This document shows, piece after piece, positions 47,911-56,253 of a stretch of 64,000 bases of DNA. Positions within the stretch are counted from its first letter, which is position 1. Every line of letters begins with the position of its first letter. The stretch comes from Noviherbaspirillum sp. L7-7A (GTDB lineage: Bacteria > Pseudomonadota > Gammaproteobacteria > Burkholderiales > Burkholderiaceae_D). A program made the translations under genes and the position numbers. The stretch is taken from NCBI RefSeq assembly GCF_019052805.1, contig NZ_JAHQRJ010000003.1:248001-312000 (forward strand). Reading direction: 5' to 3'. Below the pieces are notes generated by a model. The model was not told where the DNA came from and ran no database searches. It saw only the letters and a program-made list of their open reading frames with translations.

Positions 47911-48291
47911 ATGCCCTTGATTACATTGACTGTTCAAAAGCCGAAGACATCGCAGTTCAAGGATCAGGTCTTTTCAGCCGTACACGAGGCGCTGGTCGCC
48001 GCCGGTGTGCCGGCAACCGATCGGTTTCACCGGGTCCTTGAACTTGAAGCGGAGAACTTTTGCTTCGACCTGAACTATCCCGATTTAATCCGCCCAAGAA
48101 CCGAGGATTTTGTTTTGATCGAGATTTTGCTTTCGCTGGGCCGGAGCGTCAAAGTCAAGAAGCGCATTGTGGAAGACGTCATCGCCGCATTAACAGGGCA
48201 GGGGTTCGACCCGGAAAATATCATGATTACTTTTGTGGAAACCACCTGGGAAAACTGGTCATTCGGTGGCGGGCGATTCTTTTACATGTAG
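47911..48291 (+). CDS. Tautomerase-superfamily protein
   Basis: A 126-residue protein starting MPLITLTVQKPKTSQFKDQV. Pro2, exposed after Met removal, is the catalytic base of the 4-oxalocrotonate tautomerase/MIF superfamily. The rest shows a duplicated beta-alpha-beta layout (RFHRVLELEAENFCFD; VKVKKRIVEDVIAALTGQ; NIMITFVETTWENWSFGGG). The ENWSFGGG ending is typical of the 130-residue branch that includes malonate-semialdehyde-decarboxylase-like proteins. An AAAGGAGGAG site precedes the ATG. It converges on a broken MarR gene, which may once have regulated it. Confidence 0.85.
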   Translation: MPLITLTVQKPKTSQFKDQVFSAVHEALVAAGVPATDRFHRVLELEAENFCFDLNYPDLIRPRTEDFVLIEILLSLGRSVKVKKRIVEDVIAALTGQGFDPENIMITFVETTWENWSFGGGRFFYM

Positions 48292-48356
48292 TCTTTCACA
48301 TTGTTGAACCACACGCAACGCTGCTTCCTCCCGTTGCCGGCATGGTCGCGCCCCGT

Positions 48357-48790
48357 TCATTGCTCGGACGGCACGATTTCGCTGATGGCCTGCATCACTT
48401 TTCCAGCCGGCGCCAGCCTTGCTGGCGGAGTCGAATGCGAGGCGCAGGTGAGTGCGCTGCACTCCATTGATCGCGTGCTCCAGGCGTCTGCCTTCGGCCG
48501 TAAGCGACACCAGCTGCACCGTCCTGTTATGGCTAGACGGGCTGGAATCGATCAAGCCTTCCTCGCGCAATTGCCGCATCGGCCGATGCAGGGCCTGCTG
48601 GGATATTTCGAGGCGATCGGCGATGTCGCCAACTGCAATGTCGCCAGCCTGCGCAATGACGAACAGGATCCAGTTGTGAATGCGGCTATGCCTGGCGAGT
48701 TCCGCGTCGTGCAGGTTGGTCAGCGCCCAAAATGCGATATGAAAGAGCCAGAAGTCGGCATTGAGGTCGTCAGGTAAGTCATGCGCCAGG
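48357..48790 (-). pseudogene. MarR-family regulator, decayed
   Basis: A minus-strand frame reads DLNADFWLFHIAFWALTNLH, RIHNWILFVIAQAG, DIADRLEISQQALHRPMRQL, REEGLIDSSPSSHNRTVQLV and LTAEGRRLEHAING, a full winged-helix MarR domain with the wing. There is no ATG, GTG or TTG at the expected start. The C-terminal end KVMQAISEIVPSEQ with stop at 48357 is found only after a frameshift near 48405. Two independent defects suggest a pseudogene next to the intact tautomerase gene. Confidence 0.7.
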
Positions 48791-48817
48791 CTGCTGCGCC
48801 GCCCGTCTTTCGGTTGA

Positions 48818-49036
48818 TCAGGTTAGGCCTATACGATCGGCAATGAGAAGCATCTGGCCGGCTTCTGGGCGAGGCAGGTACATTGCAAATGGCTCCTGTT
48901 CGTCGGTGACAATAAGCCGTTTTTGTTGGCACCCATTGGGTCCGATGAGTATGGCGTGTAAGCCGTACCAGCTGCCGAGCTTGCGGCCGCTCGGGTCTGG
49001 ATTGAGAACGTTGGCATCCACTTTTCTCAGCCGGCC
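48818..49036 (-). pseudogene. Unidentified gene fragment
   Basis: A clean frame reads VDANVLNPDPSGRKLGSWYG, LHAILIGPNGCQQKRLIVTD and EQEPFAMYLPRPEAGQMLLI up to a stop. It looks like the C-terminal part of a larger enzyme and lacks any start codon context. I do not recognise the family. Confidence 0.35.
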
Positions 49037-49075
49037 TTAGTCCAAAGGCCAAATTGAAAAACGGCAAAAAAAGTT

Positions 49076-49097
49076 ATATGATAAGCAGATATCATAT
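49076..49097. promoter_or_regulatory. Operator-like inverted repeat upstream of the GntR gene
   Basis: Perfect eight-base arms ATATGATA / TATCATAT with a six-base spacer, ending 13 bases before the GntR start codon. The position suits autoregulation by the FCD-type regulator. Confidence 0.6.
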
Positions 49098-49110
49098 ATT
49101 AAGTTTCGTG

Positions 49111-49893
49111 ATGGCTGACCTCGAACTAACGGAAATCCGCCCACTAGTGCGCGTAAAAATGCCTGACTGGGTGACGCAATCGTTGTCGGAATTGATACGA
49201 GGCGGGTCTTATCTTCCAGGAGCGCGCCTTCCGTCCGAAGCACAAATGTCGCGCGATTTTGGCGTTAGCCGCACCGTCATTCGCGAAGCCGTTTCCCGCC
49301 TCAAATCTGAGGGCCTAGTCGAATCCCGGCAGGGGAGCGGCGTGTTCGTTCGAGAGGCGGGAGCCGACATGGCATTTCGCATCGCACCGAGCAAGGTTGG
49401 TTCGATTGAGCACTTGCTGCATGTCGCCGAATTAAGGAGGTCCGTAGAGGCGGAAATTGCTGCGCTGGCAGCTGAACGCGCGACAGCAAAACAGATTGAT
49501 GAAATTGGCATACGGCTTCAGGCAATCGATGCCGATGTAGCAAAAGGCGGGAATGGGGTTGCGGCCGATATCGAATTCCACCGCAGCATCGCGCGTGCAA
49601 CAGGTAATCCGCACTTCCTCGCATTGTGGGATTTTCTAAGTCATTTCTTAAGTGGAACGATCAAAATTACACGTGCGATCGAAGCTCAAAAAAAAGAAAC
49701 CGTTGACCAAGTCGTCGCGGAGCACCGGGCCATTCACGAGGCAATTTTCAACAGGGATGTGGAAGCAACGCGTGCAGCTGCACGAAAGCATATCGACATG
49801 TCTTCGACTCGCATTCGCAATATACCCCCTGATTTTTTACTACCTGCGGAAAACACCCTAGGCGGGGCACCGTTGTCAACTCCACCAACTTGA
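49111..49893 (+). CDS. GntR/FadR-family regulator of the TRAP operon
   Basis: This regulator has an N-terminal winged helix-turn-helix (LPSEAQMSRDFGVSRTVIRE; AVSRLKSEGLVESRQGSGVF) and an all-helical FCD ligand-binding domain with metal/ligand residues in FHRSIARATGNPHFL and HRAIHEAIFNRDVE. Such regulators answer to sugar acids or other carboxylates and usually repress the adjacent transporter. ATG 49111 (MADLELTEIRP) is preferred: a start at 49054 would place the palindromic operator within the coding region. It is followed at 61 bases by the TRAP genes, which it probably controls. Confidence 0.9.
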   Translation: MADLELTEIRPLVRVKMPDWVTQSLSELIRGGSYLPGARLPSEAQMSRDFGVSRTVIREAVSRLKSEGLVESRQGSGVFVREAGADMAFRIAPSKVGSIEHLLHVAELRRSVEAEIAALAAERATAKQIDEIGIRLQAIDADVAKGGNGVAADIEFHRSIARATGNPHFLALWDFLSHFLSGTIKITRAIEAQKKETVDQVVAEHRAIHEAIFNRDVEATRAAARKHIDMSSTRIRNIPPDFLLPAENTLGGAPLSTPPT

Positions 49894-49954
49894 ACCAAAC
49901 TCATCTTCAATCCTTCATCAGTCCTTTTAACATCAGAAAACCAGGAGACCTTGC

Positions 49955-50938
49955 ATGAAATGTATTCGATTCAGCACCCTTGCGCTCGCCATTTCCGCTT
50001 TGAGCGCGAGCTTCGTTCAAACCGCGTCCGCGCAAACGACGATGCGCATCAGCGTCTCTACTGCACAAAATTCCCATCAGGGTGTGGCAATCGACACACT
50101 GGCAAAGGAAGTGGAAAAGCGTACGAACGGGCGCTACAAGATCCAAACTTTTTATTCTGGCTCGCTGGGAGCAGAACGTGAGGCGACGGAGGCGGTGCAG
50201 TTAGGAACACAGGATTTAACTTGGACATCTACCGGCCCAATTCCTAATTTCGTGCCAGAAACGAAGATTTTCGATGTGCCCTTTCTCTTTCGTGACTATG
50301 CACATGCCCGCGCTGTACTGGATGGTCCGATCGGACAGGACATGCTGAAAAAATTCGAGCCCAAGGGCTTTAAAGCCCTGGCATGGGGTGAAAACGGTTT
50401 TCGGCACATGACGAACAACAAGCGCCCAGTGGTCAATCCGGAAGATCTGCGTGGCCTGAAGCTGCGCACCATGGAAAACCCGGTTCATATTCAGGCCTAC
50501 AAGGGCTTCGGAATCATTCCGACACCGATGGCATTTACCGAAGTGTTTACGGCCATGCAACAAGGCACTGTGGACGGTCAGGAAAATCCTCTGTCTGTTA
50601 TCGTTGCCAACAAGTTTGAACAAGTGCAAAAACACCTGAGCCTGACCGGGCATGTCTATTCGCCCGGCGTCTTCTTGATGAACAAGGGCGTGTTCGATAA
50701 GCTTGCTCCCGCTGATCAGCAAGCGTTCCTGGAAGCGGCCAAAGTGGCTGCCAAAGCCAATCGCGACCGCGTGGACGCTGATGAAAAAGTTGCGGTGGCT
50801 GACTTGCGTGGGAAGGGAATGCAAGTCGTCGACAAGATCGACAAGTCCAAGTATCAGACGACACTGACGCCGGTATTTGCCGAATTTGAAAAACAGTTTG
50901 GTAAGGCCAACCTCGACAAGATTCGAGACTTTAAGTAA
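49955..50938 (+). CDS. TRAP transporter solute-binding protein (DctP family)
   Basis: This periplasmic binding protein captures a carboxylate or sugar acid and delivers it to the membrane subunits. It has a signal peptide (MKCIRFSTLALAISALSASF, cleavage near ASA) and the DctP landmarks FYSGSLGAEREATEAVQLGT, FDVPFLFRDYAHARAVLDG, KLRTMENPVHIQAYKGFGI, TPMAFTEVFTAMQQGTVDGQ and ENPLSVI. The Arg in LRTMENP is the usual ligand-carboxylate binder. Length is 327. An AGGAGA precedes the ATG. A hairpin follows the stop, as is common where the binding protein is made in excess. Confidence 0.95.
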   Translation: MKCIRFSTLALAISALSASFVQTASAQTTMRISVSTAQNSHQGVAIDTLAKEVEKRTNGRYKIQTFYSGSLGAEREATEAVQLGTQDLTWTSTGPIPNFVPETKIFDVPFLFRDYAHARAVLDGPIGQDMLKKFEPKGFKALAWGENGFRHMTNNKRPVVNPEDLRGLKLRTMENPVHIQAYKGFGIIPTPMAFTEVFTAMQQGTVDGQENPLSVIVANKFEQVQKHLSLTGHVYSPGVFLMNKGVFDKLAPADQQAFLEAAKVAAKANRDRVDADEKVAVADLRGKGMQVVDKIDKSKYQTTLTPVFAEFEKQFGKANLDKIRDFK

Positions 50939-50961
50939 GCGTCAAGACCGAGCCCCTCCTT

Positions 50962-50982
50962 AGCCCCGCTTGTTGCGGGGCT
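50962..50982 (+). terminator. Hairpin between binding-protein and small-permease genes
   Basis: Perfect stem AGCCCCGC / GCGGGGCT with a five-base loop and no strong T tract. Likely an mRNA-stabilising or attenuating hairpin that raises binding-protein output relative to the permeases. Confidence 0.65.
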
Positions 50983-51003
50983 TCCACCTTTCTTGGAGCC
51001 AGC

Positions 51004-51516
51004 ATGAGCAAGTTCGAGCAAGCGTTCCTTGCCGTTAATCGTTGGATACTTATTTTTTTGTTAGCGGCGATGTCGGTCATCGTGTTTTTGAATGTGGTCA
51101 TGCGTTATGTGACGGAAGCATCCATTCCCTGGTCGGAAGAGGTCTCGCGTCACATGATGATCTGGCTTACTTTTCTGGGTAGCGGACTGGTACTGCGCAG
51201 TGGCGGGCATATCGCTATCGACAATTTGCAAGATGCGCTTTCCACCAGAAACGCCCGCATACTGCGCGTCATCGTCTTTCTGCTGATGGTGTTTTTCTTC
51301 GGCATCCTGTTTTACTACGGCTGCATTTATGTCAGCCGCACCATGATGCAAACGACGGCTGCTACTGAAATTCCTTTTGGCTATGTCTATCTCGCAATGC
51401 CAGTCGGCCTAGCGCTGATGCTGGTTCATTTGTTCCTGATCGCCCGAAACTGGATCTTGCATCGTGAATTCGTCGCGGATGAAGATTTTGATGCAACCGC
51501 AAGCGCTTCACTATAA
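51004..51516 (+). CDS. TRAP transporter small permease (DctQ family)
   Basis: This four-helix membrane subunit of 170 residues pairs with the large permease. The hydrophobic segments are WILIFLLAAMSVIVFLNVVM, MIWLTFLGSGLVLRSG, ILRVIVFLLMVFFFGILFYY and YLAMPVGLALMLVHLFLIA. The DctQ pattern WSEEVSRHMMIWLTFLG and GGHIAIDNL is intact. TTGGAGCC precedes the ATG. It sits between the binding protein and the large permease. Confidence 0.93.
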   Translation: MSKFEQAFLAVNRWILIFLLAAMSVIVFLNVVMRYVTEASIPWSEEVSRHMMIWLTFLGSGLVLRSGGHIAIDNLQDALSTRNARILRVIVFLLMVFFFGILFYYGCIYVSRTMMQTTAATEIPFGYVYLAMPVGLALMLVHLFLIARNWILHREFVADEDFDATASASL

Positions 51517-51537
51517 AAGTAAAAGAAAGCGATCAAT

Positions 51538-52830
51538 ATGAGCATGAGTCTGATTCTCGTTATTTCGGCGTGCCTGCTTTTGGCCATTGGCATGCCTGTG
51601 GCATTTGCGCTTGGGTTGGGAACCTGTCTTGCAGTGCTAATCACGGGCAAGTTTTCGATGATCGTGGTCCTAAAGGAAACCTTCACTGGCATTGATAGCT
51701 TCCCATTGATGGCCGTGCCCTTTTTCATCCTTGCTGCCGAATTGATGAGCGGAGGATCATTGACGCTGGTGCTGTTGCGTTTCGCCTCGCAATTCGTCGG
51801 GCATAAACGCGGCGGCTTAGGTTATACGAATATCGCGTCGCTGACTTTTTTCTCCGGTATTTCAGGCTCAGCCTTGGCCGACGCTGCGGGCCCGGGATCG
51901 ATGATGATCAAAATGATGGACAAGGCCGGTTATGACCGCGCGTATGCCGGCGCCCTGACGGCATCGACTGCGATTGTCGGTCCCATCATTCCGCCATCGA
52001 TTATCATGATCATCTATGGATTGCAGGATGAGCGCGTATCCATTGCCGCACTGTTTGCAGCAGGATTTGTACCGGGGATATTGATTGCCTTGGCCATGTC
52101 GGTCGTCAACTGGCGCGTGTCCAAAGCACGAAACTATCGCGGGGATGGCTATTTCCCTCCTTGGAATGAAGTCCTCAGTAACACCCTTAAGGCAATACCG
52201 GCACTTCTGCTCCCCGTCCTGATACTCGGCGGCATGCGTGCCGGATGGTTTACGCCGACCGAAGCGTCGGTCGTGGCAGTCTACTATGCATTGATTTGCG
52301 GCAAATGGATTTACCGCACGCTAGAATGGAAAGCCGTTCCCCATATCTTAATTCGGTCGGCGCTACTGACCGCTTCGGTACTGATCATCATCGGGTTTTC
52401 TGCGGCCTTCGCCTGGATATTAACCGTCGAACGCGTGCCGCATGAAATGGCGACCTGGATTACCCAGTTCAATCTCTCCCCGTGGATGCTGCTCATTGCA
52501 ATCAATATCCTGCTGCTGGTTTTCGGAATATTCATCGAGCCGCTTCCTGGAGTAATGGTACTAGTTCCGATTCTTGCGCCCGTCACAGCAGCAGCTGGCA
52601 TCGACCCCATCCATTTTGCAATGGTTGTCATTGTCAATCTGACGCTGGGAATGATTACACCGCCAGTCGGGGGGCTATTATTTGTAACCTCCAATGTGGC
52701 CAAGATTCCGCTGCCGGATTTAACGCGGGAACTCAAGCCATTTCTAGTCGCTCACGGTATTGTATTAATTATGCTTACCTTTATCCCATCGCTGTCAACC
52801 GGGTTGCCACATTTGCTTGGTTTTAAATAG
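51538..52830 (+). CDS. TRAP transporter large permease (DctM family)
   Basis: This is the ion-coupled translocation subunit, 430 residues with about 11-12 helices. Family landmarks include PLMAVPFFILAAELMSGG, FSGISGSALADAAGPGSMM, ALTASTAIVGPIIPPSIIMI, GWFTPTEASVVAVYYAL and LGMITPPVGGLLFVTSN. It completes a GntR-DctP-DctQ-DctM locus for uptake of a small organic acid. The start ATG at 51538 is preceded by AGAAAGCGA, a weak ribosome-binding site; ATG at 51544 is possible. A strong terminator lies four bases after the stop. Confidence 0.95.
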   Translation: MSMSLILVISACLLLAIGMPVAFALGLGTCLAVLITGKFSMIVVLKETFTGIDSFPLMAVPFFILAAELMSGGSLTLVLLRFASQFVGHKRGGLGYTNIASLTFFSGISGSALADAAGPGSMMIKMMDKAGYDRAYAGALTASTAIVGPIIPPSIIMIIYGLQDERVSIAALFAAGFVPGILIALAMSVVNWRVSKARNYRGDGYFPPWNEVLSNTLKAIPALLLPVLILGGMRAGWFTPTEASVVAVYYALICGKWIYRTLEWKAVPHILIRSALLTASVLIIIGFSAAFAWILTVERVPHEMATWITQFNLSPWMLLIAINILLLVFGIFIEPLPGVMVLVPILAPVTAAAGIDPIHFAMVVIVNLTLGMITPPVGGLLFVTSNVAKIPLPDLTRELKPFLVAHGIVLIMLTFIPSLSTGLPHLLGFK

Positions 52831-52833
52831 ATC

Positions 52834-52861
52834 AAAAAGAGCCCCGGTCGGGGCTCTTTTT
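52834..52861 (+). terminator. Rho-independent terminator of the TRAP operon
   Basis: Stem AAAAAGAGCCCC / GGGGCTCTTTTT with a four-base loop (GGTC) directly after the large permease stop. Confidence 0.92.
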
Positions 52862-52946
52862 GCACAGCCTTGCGTCTTGAACGGCGTGCGCAGGTCAGTG
52901 GCTGCAGCAGCGGTGCCAGCGCTTCAAGAATGTCTCGGGTTTCGAC

Positions 52947-53074
52947 TCAGAGTCCCGGGAGGCTGTTGCTGCCGTACAGATAATTGGGTAACCACAAGGT
53001 CAGCCCTGGCCACACATACATCAAGTCCATGCAGACGATCACGATCAGCATATAGGGCATCATGCCAGCGGATA
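52947..53074 (-). pseudogene. Second DctM-like large permease, 3' remnant
   Basis: On the minus strand the frame ISAGMMPYMLIVIVCMDLMY then WPGLTLWLPNYLYG ends at a stop at 52947. This matches the last helix and tail of TRAP large permeases (PGLALWLP pattern). It is not a copy of the intact gene beside it, whose end reads LSTGLPHLLGFK. Only 43 codons remain, abutting repeat copy B. Confidence 0.6.
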
Positions 53075-53076
53075 TC

Positions 53077-53646
53077 TGATGGAGCAGCCGGAGAAATTCA
53101 TGGACTTGTTGGAAGGACGGTCGGCGAAGCAAGGTGGCGAGAAGTAGCGCCGGCGGTTTCAGTAGTCTGGTCAATCTCTATAGAGCGATTGATTTTCCAA
53201 TAAACCTGTTAGCCATTTCTGGTTTGCGCCTGTTAGGTTGCGCAGTTGGCGGTCTGCGGTGTTTTAAGCAGCCACCTTAATGTCCGTGAGCGGCAGGGCA
53301 GCCTTTATCGACCGTAACGGCGAAGGATAGGGTCAACAGGAATCCCCCAGATACCAATGCCTTTGCTTGCGCAGCCTTTTCCAATGTCTGATATTCAACA
53401 GGTGCGCTTGGCAGCGCCACCGCCCAGCCGCTCAGCAGCATCCATGCACTCAGATCTCCGCCGTTTGAGCTGCAACAGAGAATAAGACTGCCATCAAGGT
53501 TCGTGGCTCGCGGCGTGCAGCAAACAAAATTGCCAAATATCTTGAAGTCCAATGCTATCGCAGCCCTTGGCTCGCAACGTACCGGGCGGACGAATGTAAA
53601 GCAGCTTTCCGCGGTGGGAGGAACGTAGATGCCATAGAGCTAAATA
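53077..53646. repeat. Direct repeat of about 570 bp, copy B
   Basis: Matches 38815-39383 in the same orientation with scattered substitutions and small indels. It starts inside the hydrolase 3' tail, of which only about 75 bases are present here, and ends at the same point of the nuclease-like remnant. Confidence 0.85.
53277..53639 (-). pseudogene. SNase-like C-terminal remnant, copy B
   Basis: The frame reads NFVCCTPRATNLDGSLILCC, GGDLSAWMLLSGWAVALPSA, VEYQTLEKAAQAKAL, then changes to GGFLLTLSFAVTVDKG because of a small deletion relative to copy A. The upstream edge has a TAG at the same place as copy A, so both copies were already truncated when duplicated or share the same boundary. Confidence 0.5.
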
Positions 53647-53692
53647 GCACTACTCTGCCAAGTAAAAGAGGAGGATTTCTGGAAGGATCTCC

Positions 53693-53908
53693 ATGAATTC
53701 CGTAATTCCAGCCGGAACCGACTGGCATGCAGATCTCCGAGAATGGCTACAAGCATTTCCGGCAATGCTTAAACGTTCCGAGCAGCGCTGCCGGGCGCCA
53801 GTCTATCTGCAAGGACTTTTAGGCGTCGGCGCCCGCAATAGTGTCGAGCCAATGGCCGAGCGGAGCTGCGTTGCTCATATGGGCAGAGAAGGGAAGGGTG
53901 CACCATAG
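53693..53908 (+). pseudogene. IS701-like transposase, N-terminal remnant
   Basis: The frame MNSVIPAGTDWHADLREWLQ, AFPAMLKRSEQRCRAPVYLQ, GLLGVGARNSVEPMAERSC follows the start of IS701-type transposases (W..DL..WL..F, then PLY..GLLGPG.RKSVEPMA). It is lost after about 60 codons. Confidence 0.65.
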
Positions 53909-54298
53909 AGAAATCCGTGAAACCCTGCCTCGGATAGTAGAGATCTCCTTAGACACCGCTTACAAGTTCATGGCTACATATCACCGCGAAGACGAGTGTG
54001 CGCGCATTTTTGTCAAGGGGGTACCTGATGTGCTCCTTTCCCGCGGCAGCGACATTCTAGGGGGAGTAGGCTTTGCAGCCGCTTGATGGCGAGGCATGCC
54101 ACGGGATCAAATCCGACTATGCGATGCTTGCGCAGAACGGCCTACGTGGATTGATAATTGCCTCCCGAGCTATTCCTGCTTCCGCGTTTGAAAAAAAGGC
54201 CGACCTATGTGACTGGACGCGCGAGTTTGCGCCTGCAACCCAAAACAGACGCCGTATCGGAACGCACTCGTGACATGCAAGCCCAATTCACACCATCC
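53909..54298. other. Intergenic stretch without a recognisable gene
   Basis: Broken frames only, probably remains of the preceding transposase region. Confidence 0.4.
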
Positions 54299-55030
54299 TC
54301 ATTCCACCCCCAGCATGCGCGCCAGGCTATTGCCCGGTTTCTGTACCACCAGCCGGATGCGCTGCTCCAGTTCCTGCAGATGCCCGTCCATCGCCTGCAC
54401 GGCGCCGGCCTCGTCGCCACTGGCGATGCAGTCGACGATGCGTGCATGTTCGTCGTGCTCGCAACTGGCGTGGCCGCCTGGCTCATGCAGGGCGACGATC
54501 AGTGAGCAGCGCGACAGCAACTCTGACAGGTACCGATGCAGGATGGGGTTGCACGCCAATTCCGCCACCCGCAGATGAAAGCTGCTGGCCAGCCCTGCCC
54601 ATTCCGTCTGCTTCCAAGTGTGCATCACCGCATGTTCCTGTTTGAGGTGCCGGCGCAGCGCGGCGACGTCTTTCTTCGTCGCTCGCCTGACTGCCAGCAC
54701 AAGCATTGATGCTTCCAGCGTGCGGCGCGCCTCGAAGATCTCGTGCATCTCTTGCGGCGTGGGCATGGCGACGATCGCGCCACGGTTGGGTCGCAGTTCA
54801 ACGATGTGGTCATGGGCCAGCTTCTGCAGCGCCTTTTGCACCGTGGTGCGGCCGACATTGAACAGCTGGCACAGGGCCGCTTCCGGCAGTTTGGTGCCGG
54901 GCGCAAGCTGCTGGTTCATCACGCGCTCGAACACGGTCTGGTAGATATGGCGCACCATCGCGTCGGATCCGCTGGCCAGGTCGTCCGGGCGCGGAAGGGG
55001 AGACGGTATGTCGGGTGGTGATTTGCTCAT
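54299..55030 (-). CDS. GntR-family regulator (FCD domain) of the amidase locus
   Basis: A 243-residue regulator. The winged helix-turn-helix is LPEAALCQLFNVGRTTVQKA; LQKLAHDHIVELRPNRGAIV, and the FCD domain follows with EIFEARRTLEASMLVLAVRR, FHLRVAELACNPILHRYL and EHDEHARIVDCIASGDEAGA, which hold the metal-binding His/Asp pattern. It is the last gene of the minus-strand operon; its ATG overlaps the amidase stop by four bases. It probably controls this operon and the divergent Liv transporter in response to the transported compound. Confidence 0.9.
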   Translation of the reverse strand: MSKSPPDIPSPLPRPDDLASGSDAMVRHIYQTVFERVMNQQLAPGTKLPEAALCQLFNVGRTTVQKALQKLAHDHIVELRPNRGAIVAMPTPQEMHEIFEARRTLEASMLVLAVRRATKKDVAALRRHLKQEHAVMHTWKQTEWAGLASSFHLRVAELACNPILHRYLSELLSRCSLIVALHEPGGHASCEHDEHARIVDCIASGDEAGAVQAMDGHLQELEQRIRLVVQKPGNSLARMLGVE

Positions 55031-56253
55031 GATTGCCTGCTATCCTCCTGCAGCTGCTGCCATATCGATGTTGCCAGCTCCACCAGGGCCAGGTCGCTAC
55101 CGGCCGGTCCCAGTAGCGATATCCCGACCGGCAGGCCGGTGGTGGAAAAGAAGGGCAAGCTTACCTGCGGCAGTCCGGCCAGTCCAGCCACGCAGGTGAT
55201 GCGGAAGGTGCGCGCGCGTACTGCGTCGACTTCGGCGTCGGAAGCGTCCAGTCGCGGCGCGACACTGGCCGCGGAGGGCAGCACTGCAACGCCGTCCTCC
55301 CCCAGCAAGGCGCGCACCGCGGCGCGGATCTGGGCCTGCTGCGCCAATGCCTGCGCGCCGGTATTCGCTGCGATGTCCCTGGCAGCGGCAAAACGCGCTG
55401 CCACGGCGGGGCTGAAATACGGTTCATGGGTGGCGATCCAGTCGCCATGGGTCTGCCAGGCTTCCAGCGCGGATACCGTGATATAGGCCTGGCGCCAGTT
55501 ATCCAGCTGGTCCACGCCACCGCTGGCGGCCAGGGTGCGCTGCGCGGCACGGCCGGGCGCTAGCGCCTCGAACACCCGCAGCGCTGGCACATGGAAGACG
55601 TCGTCCGCCTCGGCCAGCGCGTCCTCCAGCAGCAGCGCGCGCCTGAAGCTGAATGGCGTGGCTGGCAGCAGGGCCCGCGCTACCTTCAGGAAGGTGGCGG
55701 CGTCGTGCGCCAGCCAGGTCGGCGTATCGAAGCCGGGGGCCAGCGGCACCAGTCCGTCCCGCGACAACAAGCCATGGCTGGTGCGTAAGCCCCAGACACC
55801 GCAATAGCTAGCGGGCACCCTGGTGGAGCCGCCGGTGTCGGTGCCGAGCGCGAAGTCGCACAGGCGCGCCGCCACCGCCGCCGCCGAGCCGGACGACGAG
55901 CCGCCCGGTACCCGCCGCGGCGCTGCGCTGTTGATGGGCGTGCCATAGTGCACGTTGTCGCCATTGATGCTGTAAGCCAGTTCGTCGGTCAGCGTCTTGC
56001 CGACCAGCGTGGCGCCGGCTGCCAGCAACTGCTCGACCAGCGGACTATTGTGGTTGGGGATGGCATGGCTTGCCAGCCAAGCCGGGTTGCCGGCGCCGGT
56101 TGGATAGCCGGCCACATCGAACAGATCCTTTACCGCGAACGAAAGCCCTGCCAGCGGCCCGGATGGCGCGCCGTCGACGAGGAAGTGGCCATGTGGCACC
56201 CAGGCGCCAACATGGTCTTCTATCGGAAACATGCTGTTCTGTTGCGCGTTCAT
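55027..56253 (-). CDS. Amidase-signature hydrolase
   Basis: A 408-residue amidase-signature enzyme that hydrolyses a C-N amide bond. The Ser-cisSer-Lys triad is visible: Lys42 in SFAVKDLFDVAG, the Gly/Ser loop PGGSSSGSAAAV near 117, and the nucleophile in GTDTGGSTRVPASYCGVWG near 141. It is shorter than GatA (about 480), closer to AtzF-type or plant AMI1-type amidases. It overlaps the regulator gene downstream and the deacetylase-like gene upstream by four bases each, so all are co-translated. Substrate is likely a small amide imported by the adjacent Liv system. Confidence 0.92.
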   Translation of the reverse strand: MNAQQNSMFPIEDHVGAWVPHGHFLVDGAPSGPLAGLSFAVKDLFDVAGYPTGAGNPAWLASHAIPNHNSPLVEQLLAAGATLVGKTLTDELAYSINGDNVHYGTPINSAAPRRVPGGSSSGSAAAVAARLCDFALGTDTGGSTRVPASYCGVWGLRTSHGLLSRDGLVPLAPGFDTPTWLAHDAATFLKVARALLPATPFSFRRALLLEDALAEADDVFHVPALRVFEALAPGRAAQRTLAASGGVDQLDNWRQAYITVSALEAWQTHGDWIATHEPYFSPAVAARFAAARDIAANTGAQALAQQAQIRAAVRALLGEDGVAVLPSAASVAPRLDASDAEVDAVRARTFRITCVAGLAGLPQVSLPFFSTTGLPVGISLLGPAGSDLALVELATSIWQQLQEDSRQS

